Source of the DNA: Mucilaginibacter gotjawali
Lineage (GTDB): Bacteria > Bacteroidota > Bacteroidia > Sphingobacteriales > Sphingobacteriaceae
DNA: 64,000 nt
Direction of reading: 5' to 3'
NCBI RefSeq assembly: GCF_002355435.1
Contig: NZ_AP017313.1
Location: 2,790,001 to 2,854,000, forward strand
The position numbers were made by a program, and so were the translations under genes. How positions within the stretch are numbered: position 1 is the first letter of the stretch; each line of letters starts with the position of its first letter. Below are positions 45,205-52,963 of the stretch, one piece after another. The notes beneath the pieces are model-generated. The model ran no database searches. It was not told the origin of the DNA and was given only the letters and a program-made list of their open reading frames with translations.

Positions 45205-45276
45205 ACAGACAGTCAGCGAGACGTAATGTACAGGTGTCCGGCGTTCGGCTGATAGGTAACCCATCCTGCCCACCGC

Positions 45277-45316
45277 GCGCTCATTGCGAGTCTGCCGACA
45301 GGCTCGCAATGAGCGC
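45277..45316. repeat. REP-like palindrome, copy 2
   Basis: Two perfect 14-base arms (GCGCTCATTGCGAG and its complement) enclose TCTGCCGACAGG. The arms are the same as the outer half of copies 1 and 3, while the loop resembles the GGCAGG palindromes found elsewhere in the window. Confidence 0.9.
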
Positions 45317-45351
45317 AGTGAAAAAGGTTAAACGGTTGGATGGTCACCCGG

Positions 45352-45411
45352 AGATTGTGGTGGGTGGATTAGCATGTGTAGAGATTGCTTCGTTCCTCGC
45401 AATGAGCGCAG
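45352..45411 (-). repeat. REP-like repeat, copy 3, left flank of the GIY-YIG gene
   Basis: A 60-base stretch matched without gaps by 45791-45850 at 52 of 60 positions. Its inner 34 bases (45377-45410) are the exact reverse complement of copy 1. It ends 20 bases before the GIY-YIG start codon. Confidence 0.9.
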
Positions 45412-45431
45412 GTATTTTTTTACTATTTTGC

Positions 45432-45737
45432 ATGATGTTTCCTAAAGGCGGCTGTGTCTATATCATGACCAATAAAATGCATACGGTTTTTTATACGGGT
45501 GTTAGCTCAGATATAACGGGGCGTGTTTGGCAGCATAAAAATAAGTTCTACCCCAATAGCTATACAGCCAGGTACAATTGCGATAAATTGGTTTATTACG
45601 CTTTTTACCCACGTATAGAAGAAGCGATTGCTGTGGAAAATGCGCTTAAAGGCGGAAACCGGAAAAATAAAATAAAGCTTGTTAATTCAATGAATCCGCA
45701 GTGGCGGGATTTGTATGATGATCTAATCAGGGAGTAA
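45432..45737 (+). CDS. Small GIY-YIG endonuclease domain protein
   Basis: 101 residues from the ATG at 45432; a second ATG follows directly. The frame is open further upstream, but only through repeat sequence, so longer starts are rejected. The GIY-YIG core is visible: CVYIMTNKMHTVFYTGVSSD, catalytic Arg in GRVWQHKNK, Glu in EEAIAVENALKGG, and the closing KIKLVNSMNPQWRDLY. The protein is the URI/UvrC-N-like minimal type and has no DNA-binding domain. It lies between 60-base direct repeats, which suggests a link between the nuclease and the repeats. Confidence 0.9.
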   Translation: MMFPKGGCVYIMTNKMHTVFYTGVSSDITGRVWQHKNKFYPNSYTARYNCDKLVYYAFYPRIEEAIAVENALKGGNRKNKIKLVNSMNPQWRDLYDDLIRE

Positions 45738-45790
45738 CTGAGCACGCAATGGTTTATAGGGCCCTAGTGCAAGTGGCGCCGGTAGCTCAT

Positions 45791-45850
45791 AGATTGTGGT
45801 CTATTGATTAGCATATGTAGAGATTGCTTCGTTCCTCGCAATTAGCGCGC
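45791..45850 (-). repeat. REP-like repeat, copy 4, right flank of the GIY-YIG gene
   Basis: Direct repeat of 45352-45411 (52 of 60 identical, no gaps). Most differences are in the outer part; the core AGAGATTGCTTCGTTCCTCG is unchanged. It ends 43 bases before the DUF1456 start. Confidence 0.9.
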
Positions 45851-45881
45851 GGGGGAGGGTGCGCATAATGGCATATTTTCT

Positions 45882-45889
45882 TAAATTTG
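45882..45889 (+). promoter_or_regulatory. -7 box (TAAATTTG) just before the DUF1456 start
   Basis: An exact TAnnTTTG match ending only four bases before the ATG at 45894. Transcription would be expected to begin at or near the start codon, which implies a leaderless mRNA. Confidence 0.6.
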
Positions 45890-45893
45890 CATT

Positions 45894-46115
45894 ATGAGCA
45901 ACAACGATATCATGAAAAAGCTCCGCGTGGCGCTGAAATTTACCGATGACGACATCATCAAAGTACTCGATCTCGCCAATTTCCGTATCACCAAAACGGA
46001 ACTCGGCGCCATATTCCGCAAGGAAGACCACCCCAACTTTAAACCCTGCGGCGACCAGATCCTCCGCAACTTTTTAAACGGGCTTATTATTCATATGAGA
46101 GGGCCGAAGGAGTAG
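45894..46115 (+). CDS. DUF1456 family protein (YehS-like), short form
   Basis: 73 residues. MSNNDIMKKLRVALKFTDDD and the RKEDHPNFKPCGDQILRNFLNGL block are the DUF1456 signature. E. coli YehS has two such modules in about 156 residues; this protein has only one, which is usual in Bacteroidota. Function unknown. The promoter box almost touches the start codon. Confidence 0.88.
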   Translation: MSNNDIMKKLRVALKFTDDDIIKVLDLANFRITKTELGAIFRKEDHPNFKPCGDQILRNFLNGLIIHMRGPKE

Positions 46116-46116
46116 G

Positions 46117-46208
46117 GTTCATTAGTTCACTGGTTTATTAGTTTATTGGTCTGCTTCATTAGTTTTAGCCAGACCGGTATCGAACTACCCACTAATGAAC
46201 TAATGAAC
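46117..46208. repeat. TTCATTAG-type inverted repeat between convergent genes
   Basis: Arms GTTCATTAGTTCA (46117-46129) and TGAACTAATGAAC (46196-46208) pair perfectly. The spacer has further TTTATTAG/TTTATTGG words. It belongs to the same family as 25296-25388 and fills the gap between two converging genes, where it could serve as a bidirectional stop. Confidence 0.65.
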
Positions 46209-46212
46209 TAAC

Positions 46213-47823
46213 TCATTCCTTCCTGATGATCTTATTGCTTACCTCTATCTCGCTCAGCATCCCGGCTGAGCTTTTGGCATAGTTCTTATATTGGTTCCGG
46301 CTTACTGATTCAGACATTTTTACAATATCCGTATTGGTTTGATTCAGTTGTTTGATCAGGCTGTTGATCTGTTTCAAATGTGAATTGAAAATCCTCACCC
46401 TGTTATTAAAGCCGTCAATTTTATCATTAACAGCCATTGCTGCGGCTGTTTTGGCCGTGTCGGTACTTTTGTATTGGTAAGGCGATAAGTTGCCTACCGT
46501 GGTAATTACAGGCGTTAACGCAGCCGTGGTATCTTTAGGGTTCAGCTTCACCAGGTTCAATTGGTCGGGATTGGGGTTATAGTCTACCAGTCCCTCATAT
46601 TCGCCCAATATCGCTGCCGCAAGGCGGTGCTGTGTGCGGTACGATTCTTCTACCAGTTTCTCTTTTACGCTGTTTTGAAAGCCGTTAAAAAGCAATTGGG
46701 TAAAGTCATAGGCCTTTGTTTTTAAAACAGAATTCTGCACCGAATAATAGTTGCTCAACGTTTTGTTTTTGGTATACATCGTACCCAAATTAGTGCTGAA
46801 TAGGGAGAAACCCGCAGTACCCGCTTGTATGCCGGCATCAGCTTCATTACCGTAGGTATAAAATTGCTTGCCCGATATTTCAAGATCATCTACCCGCTCG
46901 TACGAGGATAAAAAGTACAGGCGGTAATGCTGGTATTGCTGGTCGGGGTTGTCAATTTGGTCATAACAATTTTGTAAAAAAGCCTCAAAGGCCTTGTCCG
47001 TAATGATCTGGTATATATTGGCATTAGCGCTTGGTTTCCATCGCAGTAAGGATAGTTTGGCTTTAAACTGCAGTTCCTGGGCATTATCCACCTTCAGGGA
47101 GTCAAACAGTTTGGCTATATAGGACACGGATACGCCCACCTGCGCTCTGTGGTTATTATCAACCAGGGCGTAAACGCTGTCCTGTATAGTGAAATAATTT
47201 TCGGTATTGTTCCAGAAAGAGGGTTCCAGCGGTGGCAGCAGCAGGCGGTTTGTTTTTGTATCGACAAAAATAAAGGTACCCAGCGGGTACACATTCTGGA
47301 AATTATTTTCAAGCAAAGAAAGGCTGCTCATGGAGGAAGAATCCATCTTCATCAAAAAATTCAGCACTTTATTATGTTCCAGCTGCAAACTCAATCCCTC
47401 CATCGACTCAAAGTTTGAGCTTTCCTTTTCGGGGATAATGATGGGAATGTAATAAACCATTTCCTTTTGCCTGCTCAAAAAAGCAAAGTTCCGGCTCACG
47501 ATCACAGATGTTTCATTTTCGGCGTCCTGCCCGTAAAAGCCTATGGTATCGCCTTTGTCTACCGAAACCTCTTTAACCCTTTCCTCGCCGGGGGCGAGTT
47601 TGATCAACGATTTAAGCTTATAGTCACCTGATTTTTTGTTGATCTTATAAAATACTGTTACTACATTTTTAGTAGTGTTTTTCACCCTGAATTTAAAGCC
47701 TTCGGCACTCACCATAAGGGGTGTTAATAAGATCAAAAGCGCTATAACTTTTAATGATCGGGCTGTTAAAATTGTTCGGTTTGACTTGTTTTGAGATCGA
47801 ATCTGAGAGGTAGATAAAAACAT
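46213..47823 (-). CDS. Unknown secreted or envelope protein, 536 residues
   Basis: A basic N-terminus and a hydrophobic stretch (VIALLILLTPLMVSAEG, about residues 29-45) form a signal peptide with likely cleavage after SAE. The mature part begins with a strand-rich region (FKFRVKNTTKNVVTVFYKI) that could be an Ig-like module, followed by a mixed helical body and a long C-terminal helix (about 480-530, SHLKQINSLIKQLNQTNTDI) predicted as coiled coil. I recognise no family. It is monocistronic, with the CAP-domain gene 232 bases upstream. No function is proposed. Confidence 0.8.
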   Translation of the reverse strand: MFLSTSQIRSQNKSNRTILTARSLKVIALLILLTPLMVSAEGFKFRVKNTTKNVVTVFYKINKKSGDYKLKSLIKLAPGEERVKEVSVDKGDTIGFYGQDAENETSVIVSRNFAFLSRQKEMVYYIPIIIPEKESSNFESMEGLSLQLEHNKVLNFLMKMDSSSMSSLSLLENNFQNVYPLGTFIFVDTKTNRLLLPPLEPSFWNNTENYFTIQDSVYALVDNNHRAQVGVSVSYIAKLFDSLKVDNAQELQFKAKLSLLRWKPSANANIYQIITDKAFEAFLQNCYDQIDNPDQQYQHYRLYFLSSYERVDDLEISGKQFYTYGNEADAGIQAGTAGFSLFSTNLGTMYTKNKTLSNYYSVQNSVLKTKAYDFTQLLFNGFQNSVKEKLVEESYRTQHRLAAAILGEYEGLVDYNPNPDQLNLVKLNPKDTTAALTPVITTVGNLSPYQYKSTDTAKTAAAMAVNDKIDGFNNRVRIFNSHLKQINSLIKQLNQTNTDIVKMSESVSRNQYKNYAKSSAGMLSEIEVSNKIIRKE

Positions 47824-47986
47824 AGTAATGATTTTAATTTTGTCCCGTTTTACCGTAGCGTGTGGATAAACTATGTGTAAAAGACATCGGGAATTAAAGG
47901 TTGTTTTAATTAATAACAGTTAGTTTGATATTTTAGTGCTTTATAACCAGTTTGTGACAAAGGATTTGACGCAATTTGTCATGTTA

Positions 47987-48035
47987 ACGAGCCTGCCTGG
48001 CGTTAGGCAGGGAACGAGTGAAGCAATCGCAAACT
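47987..48035 (+). repeat. Degenerate REP-like repeat carrying an inserted palindrome, copy 5
   Basis: AACGAG, then a GCCTGCC...GGCAGG palindrome (47991-48012), then GGAACGAGTGAAGCAATCGC. The outer parts match the core of copies 1, 3 and 4 (GCGAGGAACGAAGCAATC) with the palindrome placed at the GAG/GAACGA junction. It lies just behind the CAP-domain gene. Confidence 0.65.
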
Positions 48036-48055
48036 ATGCAGGACCGCGTTACTTA

Positions 48056-48616
48056 TTATTCCTTCTCGATTAAATGATACCTGCCGCTCTTGATCATTTT
48101 TTGTTCGTATGCCGAAAACTCGTCCCTGCCGCCAAAATCCTGCACCCAATACGCGTTGTTAAAAGCAACCCCAACTTCTTTAAACTGCGGGCTCATCAGG
48201 TTTCTGCAATGCCCGGGGCTATGAAACCAGCCCTTCATTACCTCGGTAATACTTTCAGGGCCCTCGGCTATATTTTCGCCGATGGCATAACTCTTATAGC
48301 CTTTATAGCCGTAACCTGCTGCACGGATCCTGTCCTGCATGGTGCGCCCGTCTAAGCTGGTATGGCTAAAATAATTGTGGTAGGCCATATCAGCGGCGTG
48401 CCCCATAGACGATATTTCCAGTTGATCGTTCCATACCAGTGGCGGTACCGGAGGCATGTAATTAACGCCGCAGTTGCAGCCGGTTTCCCTTACCCGGTTA
48501 ATTTCTTTTAAAAACGCACGCCTGAATTGCGGCGTGCTTACTGTTTCCTGGCCGTAGCCCCGGGGCAATATGAAGGTAATATTTAATATAATGATGATGC
48601 TGACAATCCATTTCAT
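48056..48616 (-). CDS. CAP/SCP-domain (PR-1-like) secreted protein
   Basis: 186 residues with a signal peptide (MKWIVSIIIILNITFILPRGYGQ). The CAP domain fills the rest: FLKEINRVRETG, HAADMAYHNYFSHTS (catalytic-like His), GENIAEGPESI, WFHSPGHCRNLMSPQF (second His) and YWVQDFGG. Bacterial members are widespread; their activity is mostly unproven (protease or lipid-binding roles have been suggested). Single gene. Confidence 0.92.
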   Translation of the reverse strand: MKWIVSIIIILNITFILPRGYGQETVSTPQFRRAFLKEINRVRETGCNCGVNYMPPVPPLVWNDQLEISSMGHAADMAYHNYFSHTSLDGRTMQDRIRAAGYGYKGYKSYAIGENIAEGPESITEVMKGWFHSPGHCRNLMSPQFKEVGVAFNNAYWVQDFGGRDEFSAYEQKMIKSGRYHLIEKE

Positions 48617-48818
48617 ATCTGTAAGACAATTAAACGACGCTCAAGTTTAAAAAGAAAACAAATTATATGAACTGTTAAATCCCCATGTGGTAAAAAAAAA
48701 CGCAAAGTTCAGGGAGAAGGACGCAAAGAACGCTTCGGCCTGTCGGTTTTAAATCAATTTAAAGCAATACGAAAGGGATTTATTATTATTTTATGTTTGG
48801 ATCGATAGGGGTAGACAT

Positions 48819-50215
48819 CTACTGCCGCCGTCTAATGCGGTTAACTGTAAACACAGCAATCACAATCAATAAAATAGCAGCCAGTAAAATTATAATGAGG
48901 CTATTTTTACCGGAGAGCTGTTTTTGGAGGGTTTCCTGGTAGCGGCTGATAAAAGTTTTTTTTTGGCCTGCTGCAATTCCTGCTTCTTTTTCAGCGCAGC
49001 GATTTTTGCCAGTAAGGCTTCATCGCTTTTGTGGATACTGTCAAGCAATGCGTCGCGTTTCTTTAACACCGCAGCTTCTTTAGGATAATTTTGCAACAGG
49101 TTATACAACTGGGCATAATTTTTTAATACTTCTATCTGCGTTTTTGGTGCATGAGTACTAATGGAAAGCTTCAGGGCCTCGTCAAGATCGCCCATAGCAA
49201 GGGTATAATCTTTTATATCGCTCTTAATAGCTGCAAGTGTCAATAAAGATATGATGATATTGGGCGTATCGTTTTTGGTACGCGAAAGTGTGTTGGATTG
49301 TAAAATGAACCATTTTGCCTGTGCGAATTTCTTCTGGGCGTGATAAACTTTTGCCAGGTTATCATAACATATCCGCAAACCAATGCTGTCGTTATAAATG
49401 GAGTATTGCCTGATGGCCTGTAAAGTATATTCAATTGCCAGGTTTTGGTGTTCGTACCTTTTGGTTTTACTGGCGATGGTGTCGTAATCCAAATACTTTA
49501 AAGCAATCCGCGTGTTTAGGACGGCCTTAAGGGTATCGCTTTTGGTGATACTTAACTCCTGCTTCAGGCTGTCAAGGTTATTGATCTTTAATAGTTCGGC
49601 AATTTTAAGCTGTTCATTCCGCAGCATGATTTTCTGCAGCCGTGCCTGCCTGGCCTGTTCTACCAAAATGGTGGCCCTCAGGCTGTCTAATTGAATCAAT
49701 GAAGTAACCCGCCGTAGGTTTTCGTAGGGAAAGAGTGCATCATTAACATTCGCTTCGGGTGCCGGCGCCTGCAATTCCGGGTTTTCCGGAGTTTTTAATT
49801 TACGCTCTTCTGATCCGGGTGAATTTACCGGTGGCAACGATGCGGAAAGTTTCAGCCTTTCGTTCTTATTAATTCCTGTTATTGTCTTGCTACTGTCTGA
49901 AGAGTGCTGTGCCATTACGGTGATCAGGCTGTCTACTGTACCGGTAAATACATTTGACTGTAAACTGTCTGCCACACTGCTCGCAGGTATAGTTTTAACC
50001 GGATCAGCTTTATGATCTGTTGGTATTTTTGCTGAATCCTGTTTTTGGGTAGCCGGCGCCGTTTTAACCGAATCCGACTCAGCTTTTGCCGGCGCTTTTT
50101 TTATGGAGTCGGCACTGTGCGCTGTTCCCGATGTTTTCAACGTATCAGGTTGAAAAGCAGCAGCAGACAGTCTCAGCGCGGTAAGTAAAAAGATCAGCGT
50201 AAAAACTTTTCTCAT
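48819..50215 (-). CDS. TPR-containing membrane-anchored protein, frameshifted near the C-terminus
   Basis: The uninterrupted frame (48890-50215, 441 residues) has a signal peptide (LLTALRLSAAAFQ), a Ser/Lys/Asp-rich low-complexity region (about 25-130), and TPR-like helices (about 240-400, CYDNLAKVYHAQKKFAQAKWFILQ). It ends abruptly after a run of nine A on the coding strand (48956-48964). Adding one A gives a different tail: ...AKKKTFISRYQETLQKQLSG, then a membrane span (IIILLAAILLIVIAVF) and VNRIRRRQ, 465 residues in all. The restored tail has a proper membrane anchor, so the short end is likely an artefact of one missing base. Family resembles TPR sensor proteins that lack a kinase domain. 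Confidence 0.8.
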
Positions 50216-50458
50216 AAGCTGTTAAGCATTAGGGCTTTAAAGATAGCTATATCAATTCAAATAACATGCCTAATATTGATAAATGATGCTGATTTTTTAA
50301 TTTTAAAAACAAAAAGGCGATAAAATGACTGGTTTTGATGATTTTTTAACATTATAGCCCCATCAATATATTTCAACAGATGTTATAATGGATGCTGTGA
50401 CTGCAGTAGCAGCATAAATGTAGCGTAAAACAAGCAACCTGGCTTTTATAAAGGAATA

Positions 50459-51397
50459 TTATTGGATGGATTTTTGGTAACGTTTTAAAAATGCTCCAAA
50501 AAAAGTTACCCTTTTCAGTAGTATGTTGAAGATGATGATGCCGGTAATGGCGCAAATAATACCGGCGATAACATCCGCAATATAATGGTGACTGGCATAA
50601 ACGGCTGTAAACCAAATCCCCAGCATTACTATAACGAAAAAAATATTGGCAAATCCCATCCGGTTCTTGAAGCTGTAATATAAAACAATAACTGGGTATG
50701 ATGAATGCAGGGACGGCATGGCTGCAAAAACATTGGATCCTTTTGAATAGATGGATTTAAAAATACCTGCATTAAAGTATTGGTCGAATTTTACCAGGCC
50801 TGCTGTATTGCCATGGGTGCCGGGGATAAAAGTAAACCCATGGTACTCCACATACCATGGTGGGGCGGCCGGGTAAAGGTAATAAATAATAAACCCTAAA
50901 AAATTCACCAAAACAAAGGTGAAAGAAAAATGAAGAAACTGTTCACTGTCTTTAAAAAACAAATAAGCAGCAAATGCCAGCGGTACCGGTATCCAGCACA
51001 GGTAAAATATGCCGCCCATAATATCTAGAAATGTATTGCCGTTTAGCCTCCAGTATTCGTTCGGGGTTATCAACTTCCCGTTATAATTTATGCCGAAAAG
51101 ATGCTTTTCAAAGTTATACAGGTCAGCAATATGAACCGTATTATAATTATAGTTGGGGAACGCCTTCATGTAATCAAAGATGATCCAGTAAACTATAAAA
51201 ATAGAAAAGCCAAGAATGAATTTCCGTGTTACGGGTGACAGGTAAAACAGCAGGTTAAATAACCCGATCAGGAATAATTGATCAGTTTTAAAGCCTACCA
51301 GCCAATAGGAAATCAATAAATAAGCTACTGAAATGGCAAAAACAACAAGGCCCTGTCGTATGGTGGTTTTAACCCCAATACTAAAAGCAGTACCCAT
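50459..51397 (-). CDS. PAP2-superfamily, AUR1-like candidate inositol phosphorylceramide synthase
   Basis: 312 residues, about eight membrane spans. The catalytic motifs are those of AUR1-like PAP2 enzymes: YPAAPPWYVEYHG (about 175-187), AMPSLHSSYP (H231) and YASHHYIADV (H270/H271, D275). AUR1 moves the phosphoinositol head group from phosphatidylinositol to ceramide. Here the gene is last in a unit with a CDP-alcohol phosphatidyltransferase and a hydroxylase, and near an inositol-phosphate synthase and SPT. This context favours that role over a plain lipid phosphatase. It starts one base after the hydroxylase stop codon, so translation is probably coupled. Confidence 0.87.
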   Translation of the reverse strand: MGTAFSIGVKTTIRQGLVVFAISVAYLLISYWLVGFKTDQLFLIGLFNLLFYLSPVTRKFILGFSIFIVYWIIFDYMKAFPNYNYNTVHIADLYNFEKHLFGINYNGKLITPNEYWRLNGNTFLDIMGGIFYLCWIPVPLAFAAYLFFKDSEQFLHFSFTFVLVNFLGFIIYYLYPAAPPWYVEYHGFTFIPGTHGNTAGLVKFDQYFNAGIFKSIYSKGSNVFAAMPSLHSSYPVIVLYYSFKNRMGFANIFFVIVMLGIWFTAVYASHHYIADVIAGIICAITGIIIFNILLKRVTFFGAFLKRYQKSIQ

Positions 51398-51398
51398 C

Positions 51399-52019
51399 TT
51401 ATTTTTTTACGAAATCAGACCCGAAAACCTTATCCCACAAAGGTGAGCTAACGCCGTAACCTTTATCAGGATCCTGGTAATGATGCAGCATATGGTGCTG
51501 TTTTATTTTCTTCCACACATTGCCTTTAAAATTAAAATGATGTATAGCGTAATGAGTGATGTCATAAAATAAATAACCCAGGATAAAACCAGGGAAAAAT
51601 CCCCATATATCGTTTACGGGCAATATCGCATTAAATAAAAAGTAAAACAACGCTGCCAGCGGAATGCTTACCGAAGGGGGTAATACCAGGCGCATGGCAT
51701 CGCTGGGATAATCATGATGAACACCATGGAAAATAAAATGGATCCTTTGCGCCCAGGGTTTATCTGCAGGCGCGTAGTGAAACACAAAACGGTGCATTAT
51801 ATATTCAACCAGTGTCCACACAAACAAGCCTAATGCAAACAGCTCAATAAATGTAAGTATGCCTATTGCACTCTCAAAACTTTTATAAATGCAAAAACCT
51901 ATTACAGGGATAAAAATAAACAGGGGAACAGTCCAGTGTACTTTTGATAAACTTTCTAAAAAGCTGCTTTTAAACATTCTCACAGAGTCCTGTGAATTTG
52001 AAACATAGTTTTTTTTCAT
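51399..52019 (-). CDS. Fatty acid hydroxylase / sterol desaturase superfamily, candidate (dihydro)ceramide 2-hydroxylase
   Basis: 206 residues with about four membrane spans and the di-iron histidine boxes HRFVFH, HFIFHGVHHDYP, HYAIHH and HHMLHHYQ. The HGVHHDYP...LVLPP pattern is that of Scs7/FA2H, which 2-hydroxylates the acyl chain of ceramides with oxygen. It is fused tightly to the PAP2 gene (one base apart). In this lipid cluster acyl-chain hydroxylation of the sphingolipid is the best guess; carotenoid hydroxylation is the main alternative. Confidence 0.88.
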   Translation of the reverse strand: MKKNYVSNSQDSVRMFKSSFLESLSKVHWTVPLFIFIPVIGFCIYKSFESAIGILTFIELFALGLFVWTLVEYIMHRFVFHYAPADKPWAQRIHFIFHGVHHDYPSDAMRLVLPPSVSIPLAALFYFLFNAILPVNDIWGFFPGFILGYLFYDITHYAIHHFNFKGNVWKKIKQHHMLHHYQDPDKGYGVSSPLWDKVFGSDFVKK

Positions 52020-52221
52020 AGCCGGGGCAGGTTAAAAATGTTTAATGATTTCTATTCCTGTAATGAATTTGTTAATAAAACCCGATATCCTTTTTACAGA
52101 TGATGGATTTCGTTCAATTTTAATAAAGATTTGTTAAAATTAAAATGATTTTAATCATTTGTTACGAAGATATGATATTTCCGTTTGATGTTGCAATTTT
52201 AAGGGGAATAACTTACTTAAC

Positions 52222-52944
52222 CTATCTGAAAGTTCTGTCCTTTTCTAAAAGGGCTTTTTTAGCATCAAGCAACCTTTTAAAAGCGGTTATATTGGTCAAA
52301 ATAGCTACGCCTACAATTGGAATAGTAAAAATTGACATGGTTTCGAAAATATGAAACTTAATACCAGGGACATAAAGTTTATAATCGCCGCCAATGTAAA
52401 AGGAAGTAATTCCACACAAAATAGCGCATAAGCCGATAGTGACCACACGCTCGGGGCGCTGCATCAGGCCGCCTTTGCATTCAATGCCCAAACCTTCGGC
52501 CCTGGCCCTTACATAGCTCACCATCATCGACCCCATTAATGCAATAAAAGCAAAAATGGAACTCAAAAAATAATGATGCCCGACAAGGTAATAGCAGATT
52601 CCTAAAAACATGATCAGTTCGCTGTACCGGTCAAGCACCGAGTCATAAAGGGCGCCAAAAGTAGATTTCATATTGCCCAGCCGCGCCACCTGCCCGTCAA
52701 GCATATCAAATAAGCCGGCAAACAAAATCAGCGCGCCGGCCCAGCCAACATACGACAGATCGCCGCGGTTTCCTTCCTCAGCTCCTAAAATAAAGATGAT
52801 AGCCACGCCTACATTTAAAATAAAACCGATGGACGTAACAATATTGGGGGTAAGGCCCAGTTTAATAAAAACTTTTACCACCGGGTCTATAACCCTGTAG
52901 ATGCTCAATTGCAGATGGGTTCGTAATGATGTTTGTTGTTCCAT
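52222..52944 (-). CDS. CDP-alcohol phosphatidyltransferase, candidate phosphatidylinositol-phosphate synthase
   Basis: 240 residues, about six spans. The family motif is complete: D80-x2-D83-G-x2-A-R, then G, D101 and D105, which bind two metal ions and the CDP-linked lipid. Enzymes of this family join CDP-diacylglycerol to an alcohol. In Bacteroides the inositol-lipid cluster has such an enzyme, which uses inositol phosphate; the nearby inositol-phosphate synthase makes the same choice likely here. It is 19 bases behind the DUF5686 gene. The phosphatase that would convert PI-phosphate to PI was not found in the window. Confidence 0.88.
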   Translation of the reverse strand: MEQQTSLRTHLQLSIYRVIDPVVKVFIKLGLTPNIVTSIGFILNVGVAIIFILGAEEGNRGDLSYVGWAGALILFAGLFDMLDGQVARLGNMKSTFGALYDSVLDRYSELIMFLGICYYLVGHHYFLSSIFAFIALMGSMMVSYVRARAEGLGIECKGGLMQRPERVVTIGLCAILCGITSFYIGGDYKLYVPGIKFHIFETMSIFTIPIVGVAILTNITAFKRLLDAKKALLEKDRTFR

Positions 52945-52963
52945 TTATGCTGTATGCTGCAAT

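Noticed and set aside
45234..45431. Longer start for the GIY-YIG protein (167 residues)
   Set aside because: The extra 66 residues are read through REP-like repeat sequence and resemble no GIY-YIG extension; the ATG at 45432 gives the normal domain size.
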